A stretch of 50,843 bases of DNA from Planctomycetaceae bacterium (GCA_021732785.1 JAKFUG010000056.1:1-50843), one strand, 5' to 3'. Shown: positions 36,501 to 44,994, counted from the stretch's first letter. Made by a program: numbers and translations. Notes: generated from the sequence alone by a model not told the origin.

Positions 36501-38657
36501 CGAAAGGGAATCCTGCGGCGTGAGCGGATGATCCTGCGGCCGCCGATTGATTACCGTCGCGAACGGCGAGAGTTTTGGTGCCGGACCGACTTTGGTGTAA
36601 GCGATGACCTCTTTCAACGACGCGTCGGTGGCATCCTTGGCGGCCCATGCGAGATCATCGCCCGTGCGGAATTGCCACGGGCCTTCCATCGTGATGGCAT
36701 CGTTCCCGCCGAGGAGTGACGGCGCACGTCCTTTGAAACCACCCGCGCCGTCGTGATCGTAGACCCGGATCGCCACGACGTTCGGCTCGCCGATCTTCAC
36801 GGCGTCGGGCGGGATAACATAACGGTGTTCATTAGATAAAAGACCGCTGGTATAACTCGGCGGCAACGTGCCGCTGATGCCGACCTTCACGCCATTGAAG
36901 AACGTCTCACACGCATTGTCGACTTTCTCGACGTAGAGATAGAGACCGCGCCCCTTCCACTCGGCGGGCGGCGTGACGGTGGTGCGATACCATGCGAAAC
37001 CGTCGAACGATTTGAGTTCGGGACGATGGCTATCCCACGTGCCGGGGACGGGGATGTTCGACCATGTGTCACTCGTTTTTTTTTCTTCGCCGCCGCATGC
37101 GCCGACTTGGGCAGCGTCCGGCGTGCGTTCAATCCCTGCGGCCCAGTAGACGCCATTCGACAACAGCCGCCGGAACGCGGGTTGCGTGAAATTGTCCGGA
37201 TGACCCAGCGACGTGTAGAACGTCTTGCCACCGTCGGCCCGCGTGTTGACCCATGCAACCGGTTCCTGCTGCGAGATGCCTTCGGCCTTACCGCGCATCA
37301 ATTCGGTGGCAGTCCTAGCAAGGGGCGAGACAACATACAACGATCCCGCGATTGGCAGTTCACCAGCGGGAATGCCGTCGAGAATTGGATGCTTCACACC
37401 TTCGAGTGGCCAGACCCACGCCTTCAGATCGTTGCCGTGGTGGTTGCTGTAGTTGCTGCCGATGACATCGGCATCGAACGTCGGCCATTCGTCCAATCCC
37501 GCGGGCGGCTTCTGGTTTCGCAGATGAAACGGATGCGTCGCCGTGCGAATTCCCACCACCGGCTTGCCCGCGGCGATGAATTTACGAATCTTGTCGAGTT
37601 GCTCCTTCGGCAACGGCCGCCGCCGCGCACTCAGCAAGAGCACATCGGCGGTGTCGAGCACTTCCAATCCGGGAATATCGTTCTTCTTGTCGGGATGGTT
37701 GAAGAGTAAAGAAACGCGGAAATCTTTGCCGAGTTCTTTCGCGGCGAACTCCGGCAGCGTGATGTTCGTTTTGTATTCATCCTCGGCCATGAGGATCGCG
37801 ACATGCGGCCGCTTGTCGCCGGGGAACCGGAATTCTTTTCCATCGAGAAAATCGCCGCTCGTGATCGTCGGGCACCAGAACTCTTCGATGTGCTCGACGA
37901 CAAGATCGGTCCCCGTGAAGTGGCTGACGAACGGCGACTTCGCGGGGTTGTACATCGTGTCGGTCATGTCGCGCATCAGGGCGACGTTCATTCCCTGATA
38001 GACCATCTGCCGAATGGAAAACGGACGGCCGAGGACGCACATGTTGGTATGCACGCCCATCACAATGACGTTCTCGATTCCCCGCTGCCGCATGAGGTAA
38101 TACGCTTCCGCGGAATCGGTAATGGCATCCTTGTCGGCGTCGATTTCCAGCGTGGCGATCTGTCGCGACCACGCCCGGTAGTTCTTCACCGGCTCGGCAC
38201 AATCACAGCCGCCATCGGTGTCATCAATGGGCAGATTGGCTTCGCGCTCGGCGTCAATCCGGCACCACCGTTCGAGCGGCCGCTTGGCTTCCGCGACGGG
38301 TGCCATCTGTGCCCGTTTTCGCGCGGGATGATCTTTGTAGAAGTCCATTGTGTCGCTTGGGCAGTGGATGATCGTCACACCCTTGGCACGAGCGGCTTTC
38401 AGCACTTCGTTCATCCGCGGGGCCATTTCCCCCACGCGCTGCGTTGCTTGAGGACACCAGTGCTTGTCCCACATGTCACAGACAACGATGGCCGTCTTGG
38501 ACGCATCCCACGGCTTTGTTTCGGTGAGAACGCGCTGGGCTTTCAGGTCCGGTCCCGCCGCCGTGCGCGACCGCAGGTGCAGATTCAATGTCTCCGCGGA
38601 CGCGGAGGAAGCGAGCAACGAAACGAAACTCAGCGCACACGCCAACAACCGCAACAT
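33561..38657 (-). CDS. Giant exported fusion: isochorismatase-like, ThuA-like, beta-sandwich, PVC-type dehydrogenase, HEAT-like and heme-binding domains
   Basis: A 1698-residue protein from ATG 38657. A signal peptide (LRLLACALSFVSLLASSASA) is followed by: an isochorismatase-like domain (about 30-285; VVCDMWDKHWC, GVHTNMCVLGRPFSIR with the nucleophilic Cys); a ThuA-like domain (286-510; VAILMAEDEYKTNITLPEF, LLLSARRRPLP, VVGIRTATHPFH); a galactose-binding-like beta-sandwich (530-670; FDGFAWYRTTVTPPAEWKG); a PVC-type membrane-bound dehydrogenase propeller (about 715-1090; FKVPEDLAVDFVLSEPEVA, WGPDGWLYGAQGS, GHNGGNTRGFHYMQGAY); a helical HEAT-like part (1125-1540); and a PVC-type heme-binding domain with CGKCH near 1575. 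The Arg/Lys/Thr-rich linker at 1090-1125 is encoded by repeat-like DNA. Probably oxidises a sugar or amide-type substrate in the periplasm; the substrate is unknown. Confidence 0.9.
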   Translation of the reverse strand: MLRLLACALSFVSLLASSASAETLNLHLRSRTAAGPDLKAQRVLTETKPWDASKTAIVVCDMWDKHWCPQATQRVGEMAPRMNEVLKAARAKGVTIIHCPSDTMDFYKDHPARKRAQMAPVAEAKRPLERWCRIDAEREANLPIDDTDGGCDCAEPVKNYRAWSRQIATLEIDADKDAITDSAEAYYLMRQRGIENVIVMGVHTNMCVLGRPFSIRQMVYQGMNVALMRDMTDTMYNPAKSPFVSHFTGTDLVVEHIEEFWCPTITSGDFLDGKEFRFPGDKRPHVAILMAEDEYKTNITLPEFAAKELGKDFRVSLLFNHPDKKNDIPGLEVLDTADVLLLSARRRPLPKEQLDKIRKFIAAGKPVVGIRTATHPFHLRNQKPPAGLDEWPTFDADVIGSNYSNHHGNDLKAWVWPLEGVKHPILDGIPAGELPIAGSLYVVSPLARTATELMRGKAEGISQQEPVAWVNTRADGGKTFYTSLGHPDNFTQPAFRRLLSNGVYWAAGIERTPDAAQVGACGGEEKKTSDTWSNIPVPGTWDSHRPELKSFDGFAWYRTTVTPPAEWKGRGLYLYVEKVDNACETFFNGVKVGISGTLPPSYTSGLLSNEHRYVIPPDAVKIGEPNVVAIRVYDHDGAGGFKGRAPSLLGGNDAITMEGPWQFRTGDDLAWAAKDATDASLKEVIAYTKVGPAPKLSPFATVINRRPQDHPLTPQDSLSRFKVPEDLAVDFVLSEPEVAQPLFLNFDERGRMWVLQYLQYPEPAGLKLLSKDQWWRAVYDKVPLPPPHGVKGLDKITIHEDTDGDGKYDKHKTFVDGLNIATSFAQGRGGVFVLNPPYLLFYPDKNRDDIPDSDPEVLLEGFGLEDTHSVANSLRWGPDGWLYGAQGSTVSGNVRRPGDKIGIPSQGQNIWRFHPEEKKYEIFSEGGGNAFGVEIDAAGRIFSGHNGGNTRGFHYMQGAYLQKGFSKHGALSNPYAFGYFPAMDHGTYARFTHNFIVYESDALPEKYHGLIFGVNPINSHVVMSERIPVGSTFKTKDIGFAIESADSWFRPVDIKDGPDGNIYVADWYDGQLAHTANYQGGMDRDRGRIYRIRGRESRVKSREPTTQTTETRKGKKRPIVVPIPAPGRATNPAEELTEFFQEEPNRWFRQMIQQALAEHPDRKLGLDLHDQLIRSKGTAARELLWAMHTCQTLTGGPAVTAVAHPEPDVREWTWRLMFDRRDKLEMNLFLAFEAAAQQESNIHVLCQIACSAKRIGGADQALRIIRNLMTRSQFIDDPRFPLLVWWALESKIQPERDAVLALFQEEKLWREPLVEKQILPRLMRRFAATGQRADLAVCAQLLKQSPSKEATAALMRGFEEAFQGRSLANVPPELVTALSHAGGGSLVLKVRQGDKSAQAEALKVLADEKASAGKRAEYATLFGEVKSPEALTVLLDLLVKSADDNLKAAILGSLPAYNDDRVPQTVLAQYSQMTDDLRGPAQALLVSRKPWALAFVRAVSDGRIPAKTIPIETVRKLTILSDDQLAALVKQTWGNVDGASTAEMQAALEKYTTMITNGDGGDPYPGKKIYTQMCGKCHKLHDQGGQIGPDLTTFKRDDVPRMLLNILNPSAEIREGFETHIAMLDDGRVVQGFLVEQDPQVLVLRTAEGQTASIERSTIEEHVVMKKSLMPEGQLNTLSDDDIRNLFAYLRSGQPLND

Positions 38658-38739
38658 CGTGGTGCCCCTATGGATCAAAGATTCATCGGGGCAGTTTGAT
38701 GTGTTGGAGCACGATTTGCCAGCGAGCCGCATTCACACG

Positions 38740-38815
38740 GTGCCACGGCTTCGTCTGCGAAGCAGTGCTCAGCAGGTCGTCGAAGACACTGCTTCGCGGA
38801 CGAAGCAGTGGCACA
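38740..38815. repeat. Palindromic repeat, family C (copy 2)
   Basis: GGTGCCACGGCTTCGTCTGC and a more complete inverse arm (CACTGCTTCGCGGACGAAGC, then AGTGGCAC). Related to 3351-3413. It lies between two minus-strand genes. Confidence 0.65.
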
Positions 38816-38840
38816 TCATGCACACATGAAACCGTCAGGG

Positions 38841-39710
38841 TTAGGTTGCGGCCTGGACGATGGGGTTGACCAAGGTGCCGATGCCGTCGATGGTGATCGA
38901 AACCACATCACCATCTTGCAGGGTGAAATTGTCCGGGGGGACGACGCCGGTACCGGTGAGGAGGAACGCTCCGGTGGGAATGTCGTTTTCGAGGGTCAGC
39001 CAGTCGATGAGTTCGGTGAACTCGCGTTTCATCTGGCCGAGATCGGTTTGATCAGTGGAGACGACTTTGCCGCCGCGTTCGATCACCAGTTTGATTTTTG
39101 TGGCGGGGCGATCCAGCGGCGTCTCGGGAATCAGGATGCACGGGCCGAGGCCGCAGCACTGGTTGTAGACTTTTGCCTGCGGCAGATAGAGCGGGTTCTC
39201 GCCTTCGATATCGCGGGCCGACATATCGTTGCCGACGGTGAAGCCGACGAGTTTTTTCTCCGGTGAAATCACGAGCGCGAGTTCCGGCTCGGGGACCGAC
39301 CATTTGCTGTCGGCCCGGACGCGGAGCGGTTCACCCGGACCCGACACGCGGTTGGGGGTCGCCTTGAAAAAAATCTCCGGCCGTGGGGCGGTGTAGACTT
39401 TGTCGTAGTGCGACGCGCCGGCTTTCGATTCTTCCATCCGTGCGACCTGGCTGCGTTTGTACGTTACACCGGCGGCCCAGACTTCCTGCTGGTCGATCGG
39501 CACCAGCAGCGTGGTTTCTGCAGCGAGCAACGGCCGGGCCTGCGTGTCGATGAGGTAGCGAGCCAATCCGAGCGGGTCGGGCGCATGCAGGATGTCCGTC
39601 AGACTGTGAACGCCCTCGACTTGCGTCAGGTCGAGCAGCCGCAAATGGTCACCTTCCCACAGAGCGATATGGACCGCCCCGTCCGCCAGCCGCACGCGTG
39701 TCAGTTTCAT
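38841..39710 (-). CDS. Fumarylacetoacetate hydrolase (FAH) family enzyme
   Basis: A 289-residue cytoplasmic enzyme. ATG 39710 (MKLTRVRLADG) is chosen over 39767 because the family begins here. FAH-fold signatures are WAAGVTYKRSQVARMEES, PEIFFKATPNRVSGPGEPLR, the metal-ligand segment VPEPELALVI, GFTVGNDMSARDIEGENPLY, LPQAKVYNQCCGLGPCI and the C-terminal GTGVVPPDNFTLQDGDVVSI. Such enzymes cleave or dehydrate 2-keto acid intermediates (hydroxymuconate isomerase, acylpyruvase or 2-keto-3-deoxy sugar-acid dehydratase types). The exact substrate cannot be told. It lies downstream of, and co-oriented with, nothing obviously metabolic, so context gives little help. Confidence 0.9.
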   Translation of the reverse strand: MKLTRVRLADGAVHIALWEGDHLRLLDLTQVEGVHSLTDILHAPDPLGLARYLIDTQARPLLAAETTLLVPIDQQEVWAAGVTYKRSQVARMEESKAGASHYDKVYTAPRPEIFFKATPNRVSGPGEPLRVRADSKWSVPEPELALVISPEKKLVGFTVGNDMSARDIEGENPLYLPQAKVYNQCCGLGPCILIPETPLDRPATKIKLVIERGGKVVSTDQTDLGQMKREFTELIDWLTLENDIPTGAFLLTGTGVVPPDNFTLQDGDVVSITIDGIGTLVNPIVQAAT

Positions 39711-39814
39711 GGAAGAGATTCGCCCGGAATTGTGATCGAAGAATACGGAAAGGGGCATCATAGTCACGGTGAATGAACAGTGAAATGCACGTGGCGGATT
39801 CGTAAGACTCCTCA

Positions 39815-39900
39815 GCGAGCCCGAAGCGCGAGCGCCGGGTTCCGGATTTTCTGAGCGTTGCCAGAACGAAAGGCACCCGGCGCTCGCGCTTCGGGCTCGT
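39815..39900. repeat. Palindromic repeat, family F
   Basis: Perfect 26-base arms: GCGAGCCCGAAGCGCGAGCG from 39815 and its inverse CGCTCGCGCTTCGGGCTCG ending at 39899, with a 34-base loop. It lies in the 300-base divergent gap 39711-40009, which otherwise holds no gene. Confidence 0.75.
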
Positions 39901-40009
39901 TAGCTGTAGGGATAAATAGCGCGTCAACAATCGCGTTTGACCATTCCGAACGCGCTCCGCACAATGGGGACGGCGGTGTGCTGGTTTCCTGGATTCACAG
40001 GCGGGTGGG

Positions 40010-41260
40010 ATGAACGCGGAGATTATCAGTGTCGGGTCCGAACTCACCGGCGGGGCGAAGCTCGACACGAACAGCCAGTGGTTGAGCCTCGAGCTGGCGG
40101 AAATCGGCATCTCCGTCATTGCCCACACCACGATTGCCGACGATCTGGCGGCGATGGTGAACGCCTTTCACATGGCGTCGATCCGGTCGGATATCGTGCT
40201 CATCACCGGCGGATTGGGGCCGACGCTCGACGATCTCACGCGGGAAGCGATGGCCAAGTTCGCGGGCGTGGAATTGCGGATGCACCCCGCTTCGCTGGAA
40301 CACGTCCAGCAGATGTTCGCCCGCCGCAATCGCCCCATGCCTGAACGAAACACCATGCAGGCGATGTTCCCTGCGGGGAGTGAACCATTGCCCAATCCCC
40401 GCGGCACCGCCCCCGGCATCTGGATGGAATATCCCCGGCCGTTGCACGACACCGCCTGCAAGTTCGCGGCGATGCCCGGTGTGCCGAGCGAAATGAAAGT
40501 GATGTTCCGGCAGCAGGTCGTCAGTCGACTTGATCGCGGTGATAAGGTCATTCGTCGCTGCCGGATCAATTGCTTCGGTGTGGGAGAATCGCAGGCGGAA
40601 GAAATTCTCGGTGATCTGACGGCCCGGGGACGCGATCCCGATGTCGGCATCACCGTGCATGAGGCGACAATCACGCTGCGGATTACGGCCGAGGGGGCGA
40701 ATGCCGATCAGTGTCGCGACAAGATCGACAAAACCCGCGCGGCGATCGTCAACCGCATGGGAACGCTCGTTTTTGGTGAAGAAGACGAAGAAATCGAACA
40801 CGCGGTGGTGCGATTGCTGCATCAACGCCGGGCCTCATTGTCGACGGCGGAATCGGGCACCGGCGGGTTGCTGGCCCACCGGCTCAGCGGCGTGACGGGT
40901 TCGGAGACGTGCTACAAAGGGGGCGTGGTCGTTCCCACCAATGCGGCGAAACGCGAACTGTGCTACGTCGAGCCGGAGATGCTGACGAAAGCTGGTCCGA
41001 TCAGCGCCGAAGTCGCGCAAGCGTTGGCGGAAGGTTGCCTGAAACGCTTCAAAACGGACTTCGCCATCGCGGTCACGGAATGGCAGGAATTCGACCCCGA
41101 CGACCCGCTCGCACCCGTCCCGGCGTCATTCGTGGCGCTCGCCCACAAGGGGGGCCACCGCGTCGAACAGGTGCAACACTTCGGCGACCCCGCGATCGCC
41201 AAAAGCCGCACGGCGAAAGTCGCACTGAATCTGCTGCGCTTGCACCTCATCGGCGGCTGA
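40010..41260 (+). CDS. cinA: CinA-like protein (MoCF domain plus degenerate PncC-like domain)
   Basis: A 416-residue protein. The N-terminal MoCF/COG1058 domain is clear (AEIISVGSELTGGAKLDTNS, VLITGGLGPTLDDLTREAMA, FAAMPGVPSEMKVMF). The C-terminal half resembles the nicotinamide-nucleotide amidohydrolase (PncC) domain: LSTAESGTGGLLAHRLSGV, YKGGVVVPTNAAKRELCYV, GPISAEVAQALAEG and TDFAIAVT. Two family hallmarks are altered. ESCTGG reads ESGTGG near residue 280, and the GxAGPGG loop after AIAVT is replaced by EWQEFDPDD. The Ser of the first motif remains. NMN deamidation is therefore doubtful, while the ADP-ribose pyrophosphatase side may be intact. Overall family call is firm. Confidence 0.88.
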   Translation: MNAEIISVGSELTGGAKLDTNSQWLSLELAEIGISVIAHTTIADDLAAMVNAFHMASIRSDIVLITGGLGPTLDDLTREAMAKFAGVELRMHPASLEHVQQMFARRNRPMPERNTMQAMFPAGSEPLPNPRGTAPGIWMEYPRPLHDTACKFAAMPGVPSEMKVMFRQQVVSRLDRGDKVIRRCRINCFGVGESQAEEILGDLTARGRDPDVGITVHEATITLRITAEGANADQCRDKIDKTRAAIVNRMGTLVFGEEDEEIEHAVVRLLHQRRASLSTAESGTGGLLAHRLSGVTGSETCYKGGVVVPTNAAKRELCYVEPEMLTKAGPISAEVAQALAEGCLKRFKTDFAIAVTEWQEFDPDDPLAPVPASFVALAHKGGHRVEQVQHFGDPAIAKSRTAKVALNLLRLHLIGG

Positions 41261-41279
41261 CATCCATCACCCCAGGAAG

Positions 41280-41301
41280 CCCAGCCATTCCTATGGCTGG
41301 G
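41280..41301 (+). terminator. Probable terminator hairpin after cinA
   Basis: CCCAGCCAT/ATGGCTGGG, a perfect 9-bp stem with a 4-base loop, followed by TCTCTT, 20 bases after the cinA stop. It ends close to the next gene, so it could also be attenuating. Confidence 0.5.
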
Positions 41302-41327
41302 TCTCTTCGCTAGTGAAGACATCCGTC

Positions 41328-42170
41328 ATGTCGCCGAAATCATGGAAGTTGACATCCATCGGATTGCTCGCGATCGTGATCGGCCTCATCATCTGGGACG
41401 GTGCCGACCGCCGCGCGGCGGATGCCACCAAACCGCTCGCCCGCGGACCGGCGTCATTGCCGGGAAAACAACTTCCGGCTACGTTGAAAATCGCGAGCTT
41501 CAACATACATAGCGGCAAAGGCCGCGATGGCAAAACGGATTTATTCCGCACGAGCAAGGTGATTGGTGAAATCGACTTCGCCGGACTTTATGAGGTGCGT
41601 GCATCCCGTCTCCAGTTTTATCGGAATCAGGTTGCAGAACTTTCCATGATCAATTTGGATCGCTACTGGCTGTTTGCTCCGACTGAGAAACAATGGTGGC
41701 ACGAACACTTCGGCAACGGCATCGTGCATCGCTACGGACTGCCGCACGTCGTCCGCATCCCGCTGGATAACACCCGCGGCAAGGCGTTCCGTAATGCGCT
41801 GTTGTGGACGGTGGAATTGCAGGACGGCAGCGTGCGCGTGTTGTCGACGCACATCGATCGGACAACCGACCGCGGACATCAATTGAAAACGGTGAGCGGG
41901 TTGTTCCTCGCTTTGCAACCGCCGTGCGTGTTGATGGGCGATCTCAACACGGTGGCAACCGATCCGCAATTGGAAGCGTTGCGGAAGGTGGATGGAGTCG
42001 TCAGTCCGCTGCACGAACAACTTTCCGAGGAACCGCCCGCGACCAACATCGACTGGATTTTCACGCGCGGATTACGCACGGTGTCGGCGGAGTTGATCGA
42101 GAATGACGCCTCGGATCACCCCATCCTGAAAGCGGAACTGGCACTGCCGCAGGAAAACACTCGCGATTGA
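41328..42170 (+). CDS. Endonuclease/exonuclease/phosphatase (EEP) family protein, membrane-anchored or exported
   Basis: A 280-residue protein from ATG 41328 (GTG 41313 is the alternative). The hydrophobic N-terminus (SIGLLAIVIGLIIWDGA) is an anchor or signal. EEP-fold motifs follow in order: IASFNIHSGKG with the metal-binding Asn, LYEVRA with the catalytic Glu, GNGIVHRYGLP, VLSTHIDRT, LMGDLNTVA (Asp/Asn pair), IDWIFTRGL and NDASDHPILK (Asp-His). All metal and catalytic residues of the DNase I/phosphatase superfamily appear present. The substrate (nucleic acid, phospholipid or inositol phosphate) cannot be predicted. Confidence 0.88.
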   Translation: MSPKSWKLTSIGLLAIVIGLIIWDGADRRAADATKPLARGPASLPGKQLPATLKIASFNIHSGKGRDGKTDLFRTSKVIGEIDFAGLYEVRASRLQFYRNQVAELSMINLDRYWLFAPTEKQWWHEHFGNGIVHRYGLPHVVRIPLDNTRGKAFRNALLWTVELQDGSVRVLSTHIDRTTDRGHQLKTVSGLFLALQPPCVLMGDLNTVATDPQLEALRKVDGVVSPLHEQLSEEPPATNIDWIFTRGLRTVSAELIENDASDHPILKAELALPQENTRD

Positions 42171-42248
42171 GCGGCGCTGCGATAGAATCGCGCGCGGCAG
42201 CGGTGAGAATGGACCTCCCCGTTGAATCAACATCGGTAAAGGGAAACC

Positions 42249-43115
42249 ATGAAGTCATGCTGGTTGGTGATCCTGCTTCTCTGCACGTCGTTATCGATCA
42301 CTGCGGCCGAACCCAAACCTTCGTTGCCCGACGGTCTACGGGTCTTCACCTGCGGGCACAGTTTTCACGTGTGGTCGGCTCCGATGATGGACGACATGGC
42401 CCGCCAGGCGGGCATCGAGGGGCACCGCATTGCCGGCGTGTCGTCCATCGGCGGGTCGCGCGTCATTCAACATTGGGATGTGCCGGACGAAAAAAATCAG
42501 GCGCGGAAACTTCTCGGCGCGGGAGAGGTTGACGTCCTCACGCTGTCGCCGATCTGGCTGCCCGATGACGGGATCGAAAAGTTTGCGCGGCTCGCCGTGG
42601 AGCACAACCCGAAAATTCGCATCACGGTGCAAGAATTCTGGCTGCCGAACGACACGTACAATCCGGTTTATCCGCTCGAAACAGGGAAATCCGTCGACCA
42701 CAACGCTGCAACCGTGGCCGAACTTCGCAAGCAGAACGATCTCTATCGCAAGGACATCGAAGATCACGTCCGCGACCTGAATCAACGGCTCAACACCCAC
42801 GCGCTGGTCGTTGTCCCCGTGGGGGAAGCGACGGTGTTGCTGCGCGAAAAAATCATCGAACACAAAGCCCCCGGACTGAAAGTGCAGTGGCGGCTCTTCA
42901 CCGACGACTGGGGGCATCCCGCGCCGCCGCTGAAAGTTCTCGCGGCGTACTGCCACTACGCCGTTATTTATCAACATAGCCCTGTCGGCTTGCCGATGCC
43001 GAAGGAACTCGAACAAAACAAAGAATTTGCGATTCCCGCCCTGAACACGTTGTTGCAGGAACTCGCCTGGGACGCGGTGACTCACAATCCGCTGACTGGT
43101 GTAACGGCGGATTGA
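42249..43115 (+). CDS. Exported SGNH/GDSL-like protein
   Basis: A 288-residue protein with a clear ribosome site (AAAGGGAAACC) and signal peptide (MKSCWLVILLLCTSLSITAA). The mature part begins RVFTCGHSFHVWSAPMMDDM; GHSFH corresponds to the GxSxxxG/GNSF block I of SGNH proteins, with Ser as the possible nucleophile. VDVLTLSPIW and FTDDWGHPAPPLKVLAAYCH may provide block V-like Asp and His residues. Probably an extracytoplasmic esterase-like protein; planctomycetes have many such relatives near sulfatase genes. Its specificity is unknown. Confidence 0.72.
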   Translation: MKSCWLVILLLCTSLSITAAEPKPSLPDGLRVFTCGHSFHVWSAPMMDDMARQAGIEGHRIAGVSSIGGSRVIQHWDVPDEKNQARKLLGAGEVDVLTLSPIWLPDDGIEKFARLAVEHNPKIRITVQEFWLPNDTYNPVYPLETGKSVDHNAATVAELRKQNDLYRKDIEDHVRDLNQRLNTHALVVVPVGEATVLLREKIIEHKAPGLKVQWRLFTDDWGHPAPPLKVLAAYCHYAVIYQHSPVGLPMPKELEQNKEFAIPALNTLLQELAWDAVTHNPLTGVTAD

Positions 43116-43303
43116 TTGCGGAATTCGTCGAGACCGGCACAGGACATCGCAATTTTTCCGCGGGTGTGCCGCGCTGGTCCGCAGTCGAAGTTGTTTGGCC
43201 TACCCCGTAGAAATACCCATTGCCGAGGCTTTACACAGGGGTCGCGCGAATATAACTTCTCGGAAAGCTTTTCTATCGAATCGATGCACGAGTCTGAAAT
43301 ATT

Positions 43304-44254
43304 GTGATTCACGAACCTGCTCAGTTGGCTCCCGCGACAGAAGCAGCAATCGCGTCTCCCGGGCCGATTTTCATCATGGGAGAACACCGCTCCGGCACGA
43401 CTTTGCTCTATCAGTTATTAACCAACTCGGGGGCGTTTAATCCGTTAACGCTCCATCACATCCTCCGCTTCGATCAATTGGAAGAGGACTTTCGGCAAGG
43501 TCGGCAAGAGGCTGCCCGCGCGGAAACCAACGCCCTCTTGCAGCGGCGCGGCATTCACGACCGCATGATGGATAGCGTGAAAGTGAATGCGGACATGCCG
43601 GAGGAGTACGGCTTTCTTCTGCTGAAGAAAGCGGGGTATCTCAAGCTCCGGCCTCAATCGCTGGCCGCGTTTCAGGAAATGTGTCGCTGCGTGCAGGCGG
43701 TGTCGCCGCCCGGCAAGCCGTTACTGCTGAAAAATCCCTGGGACTACATCCGCTTTGCGATCGTCAAGCAACTCGTTCCCGACGCGCGCTTTGTGTTCAT
43801 TCACCGCGACCCGCTGGCCACCATCAGTTCGCAGCTCCGCGGGTTTCGTTCCAGTCTGGAAACGGTCAATCCGTATGCGGAGGTCTTGTCGAAGGTGCTC
43901 GGACGACTGCAGAACAACTGGCTGGCCCGGAAGGTGCTGTCGTGGTCGGCGTCCCCGTATTCCGGCCATCTGACGTTGCGCATGATGGTGTCCCAGTCGC
44001 GCAAAAGTCGCGAGTATTATCGCACCCACGTCGGTCAGCTTCCACCCGACTGCTGGACGACCATTGAATACGAAGAACTCTGCCGGCAACCCGAAGCGGT
44101 GCTCTCGCGGCTGCTCCAGTTTCTCGGTGTCCCTGAGGCGTATGATCCGGCATTAGCCAAACAGATCTCGCCGCGCAATCCCACCCCACTGCCCGAAGTC
44201 GTGCGCTTCGCCAAATCGCTCGTCAATACGACGGCAATCCCTTCTCACGGCTGA
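43304..44254 (+). CDS. Sulfotransferase family protein
   Basis: A 316-residue protein starting at GTG 43304. The 5'-phosphosulfate-binding loop IFIMGEHRSGTTLLYQLLTN (about 21-40) and the 3'-phosphate-binding segment RFVFIHRDPLATISSQLRGF (near 162-181) indicate a PAPS-dependent sulfotransferase. CWTTIEYEELCRQPEAVLSR and LQFLGVPE are typical of the C-terminal part. Lower-GC leader sequence (43116-43303) contains no gene. The acceptor is unknown; it may be cell-surface polysaccharide, lipid or a small molecule. Confidence 0.88.
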   Translation: MIHEPAQLAPATEAAIASPGPIFIMGEHRSGTTLLYQLLTNSGAFNPLTLHHILRFDQLEEDFRQGRQEAARAETNALLQRRGIHDRMMDSVKVNADMPEEYGFLLLKKAGYLKLRPQSLAAFQEMCRCVQAVSPPGKPLLLKNPWDYIRFAIVKQLVPDARFVFIHRDPLATISSQLRGFRSSLETVNPYAEVLSKVLGRLQNNWLARKVLSWSASPYSGHLTLRMMVSQSRKSREYYRTHVGQLPPDCWTTIEYEELCRQPEAVLSRLLQFLGVPEAYDPALAKQISPRNPTPLPEVVRFAKSLVNTTAIPSHG

Positions 44255-44276
44255 GGTTGAAAGGGGGGATGACGAC

Positions 44277-44300
44277 GCCCCATTTTCGGGGGGCTTTCCC
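44277..44300 (+). terminator. Possible terminator after the sulfotransferase gene
   Basis: GCCCC-ATTTTC-GGGGGGC hairpin followed by TTTCCCT, 23 bases past the stop. The T-run is short. Confidence 0.4.
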
Positions 44301-44399
44301 TGCCCCGGAACGGTTCGAGGGTTATGTTTCGCGAAGCCGACATGGGGTTTGTCAGTTGTCTCCTGCTGTGTGATATGATGCAGCAACAGGAGACCGCCC

Positions 44400-44990
44400 A
44401 TGTCGGAAGCCGTGCAGAGTCCCATCGGTTGGGAAAGGGCGCTGATGGCCGCGGAAAAAGTGAAAGAGCGCCTGCGTCGGGCCGTCCGGGCACTGGAAGC
44501 CGCCGGCGTGCCGTATGCGGTGGCGGGAGGTCACGCCGTCGCCGAATGGGTCGGCCGCGTGGACGAAGAGGCGGTCCGCACGACACGCGATGTTGATTTG
44601 CTGGTGCGGCGGACGGACTTTCCCGCCGTGCGCGCAGCCTTGGAGTCCGCCGGATTTATCCACCATCATGTGCTCGATGTCGACACCTTCATCGACGGCC
44701 CCAAAGGCAAACCCAGCGCCGGCGTGCATCTCCTCTATACGGGAGAGAAAGTCCGCACGCACGAGCCGTACCCGTCACCCGAACTCCACGAATCGGAACG
44801 CGCCGCGGACTTCCAGGTGACGACCTTGGCCGCCTTGGTGCAGATGATGCTGATGGCCTGGAGTAACATCGATCGAACGCATCTCCGCGATCTTCTCGAC
44901 GTGGGCCTGATCGATGCCACCTGGCCCGCGCGCTATCCCGCCCCGCTCAAAGAGCGACTCCAGCAATTGCTCGATGATCCGTTGGGATAG
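44400..44990 (+). CDS. Nucleotidyltransferase-fold protein
   Basis: A 196-residue protein with an excellent ribosome site (CAGGAGA) before ATG 44400. The nucleotidyltransferase-fold signature is AVAGGHAVAEWV (residues about 40-51) with TTRDVDLLVRRTDFPAVRAA, i.e. the GG...DxD arrangement of minimal or AbiEii-like nucleotidyltransferases. Further on are GVHLLYTGEKVR, LAALVQMMLMAWSNIDRTHL and RDLLDVGLID, as in the family that handles 'unknown nucleotidyl transfer' tasks. Some relatives are toxins or antitoxins, but no partner gene is adjacent. Its neighbour downstream is the RAYT/REP unit. Substrate unknown. Confidence 0.75.
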   Translation: MSEAVQSPIGWERALMAAEKVKERLRRAVRALEAAGVPYAVAGGHAVAEWVGRVDEEAVRTTRDVDLLVRRTDFPAVRAALESAGFIHHHVLDVDTFIDGPKGKPSAGVHLLYTGEKVRTHEPYPSPELHESERAADFQVTTLAALVQMMLMAWSNIDRTHLRDLLDVGLIDATWPARYPAPLKERLQQLLDDPLG

Positions 44991-44994
44991 AAGT

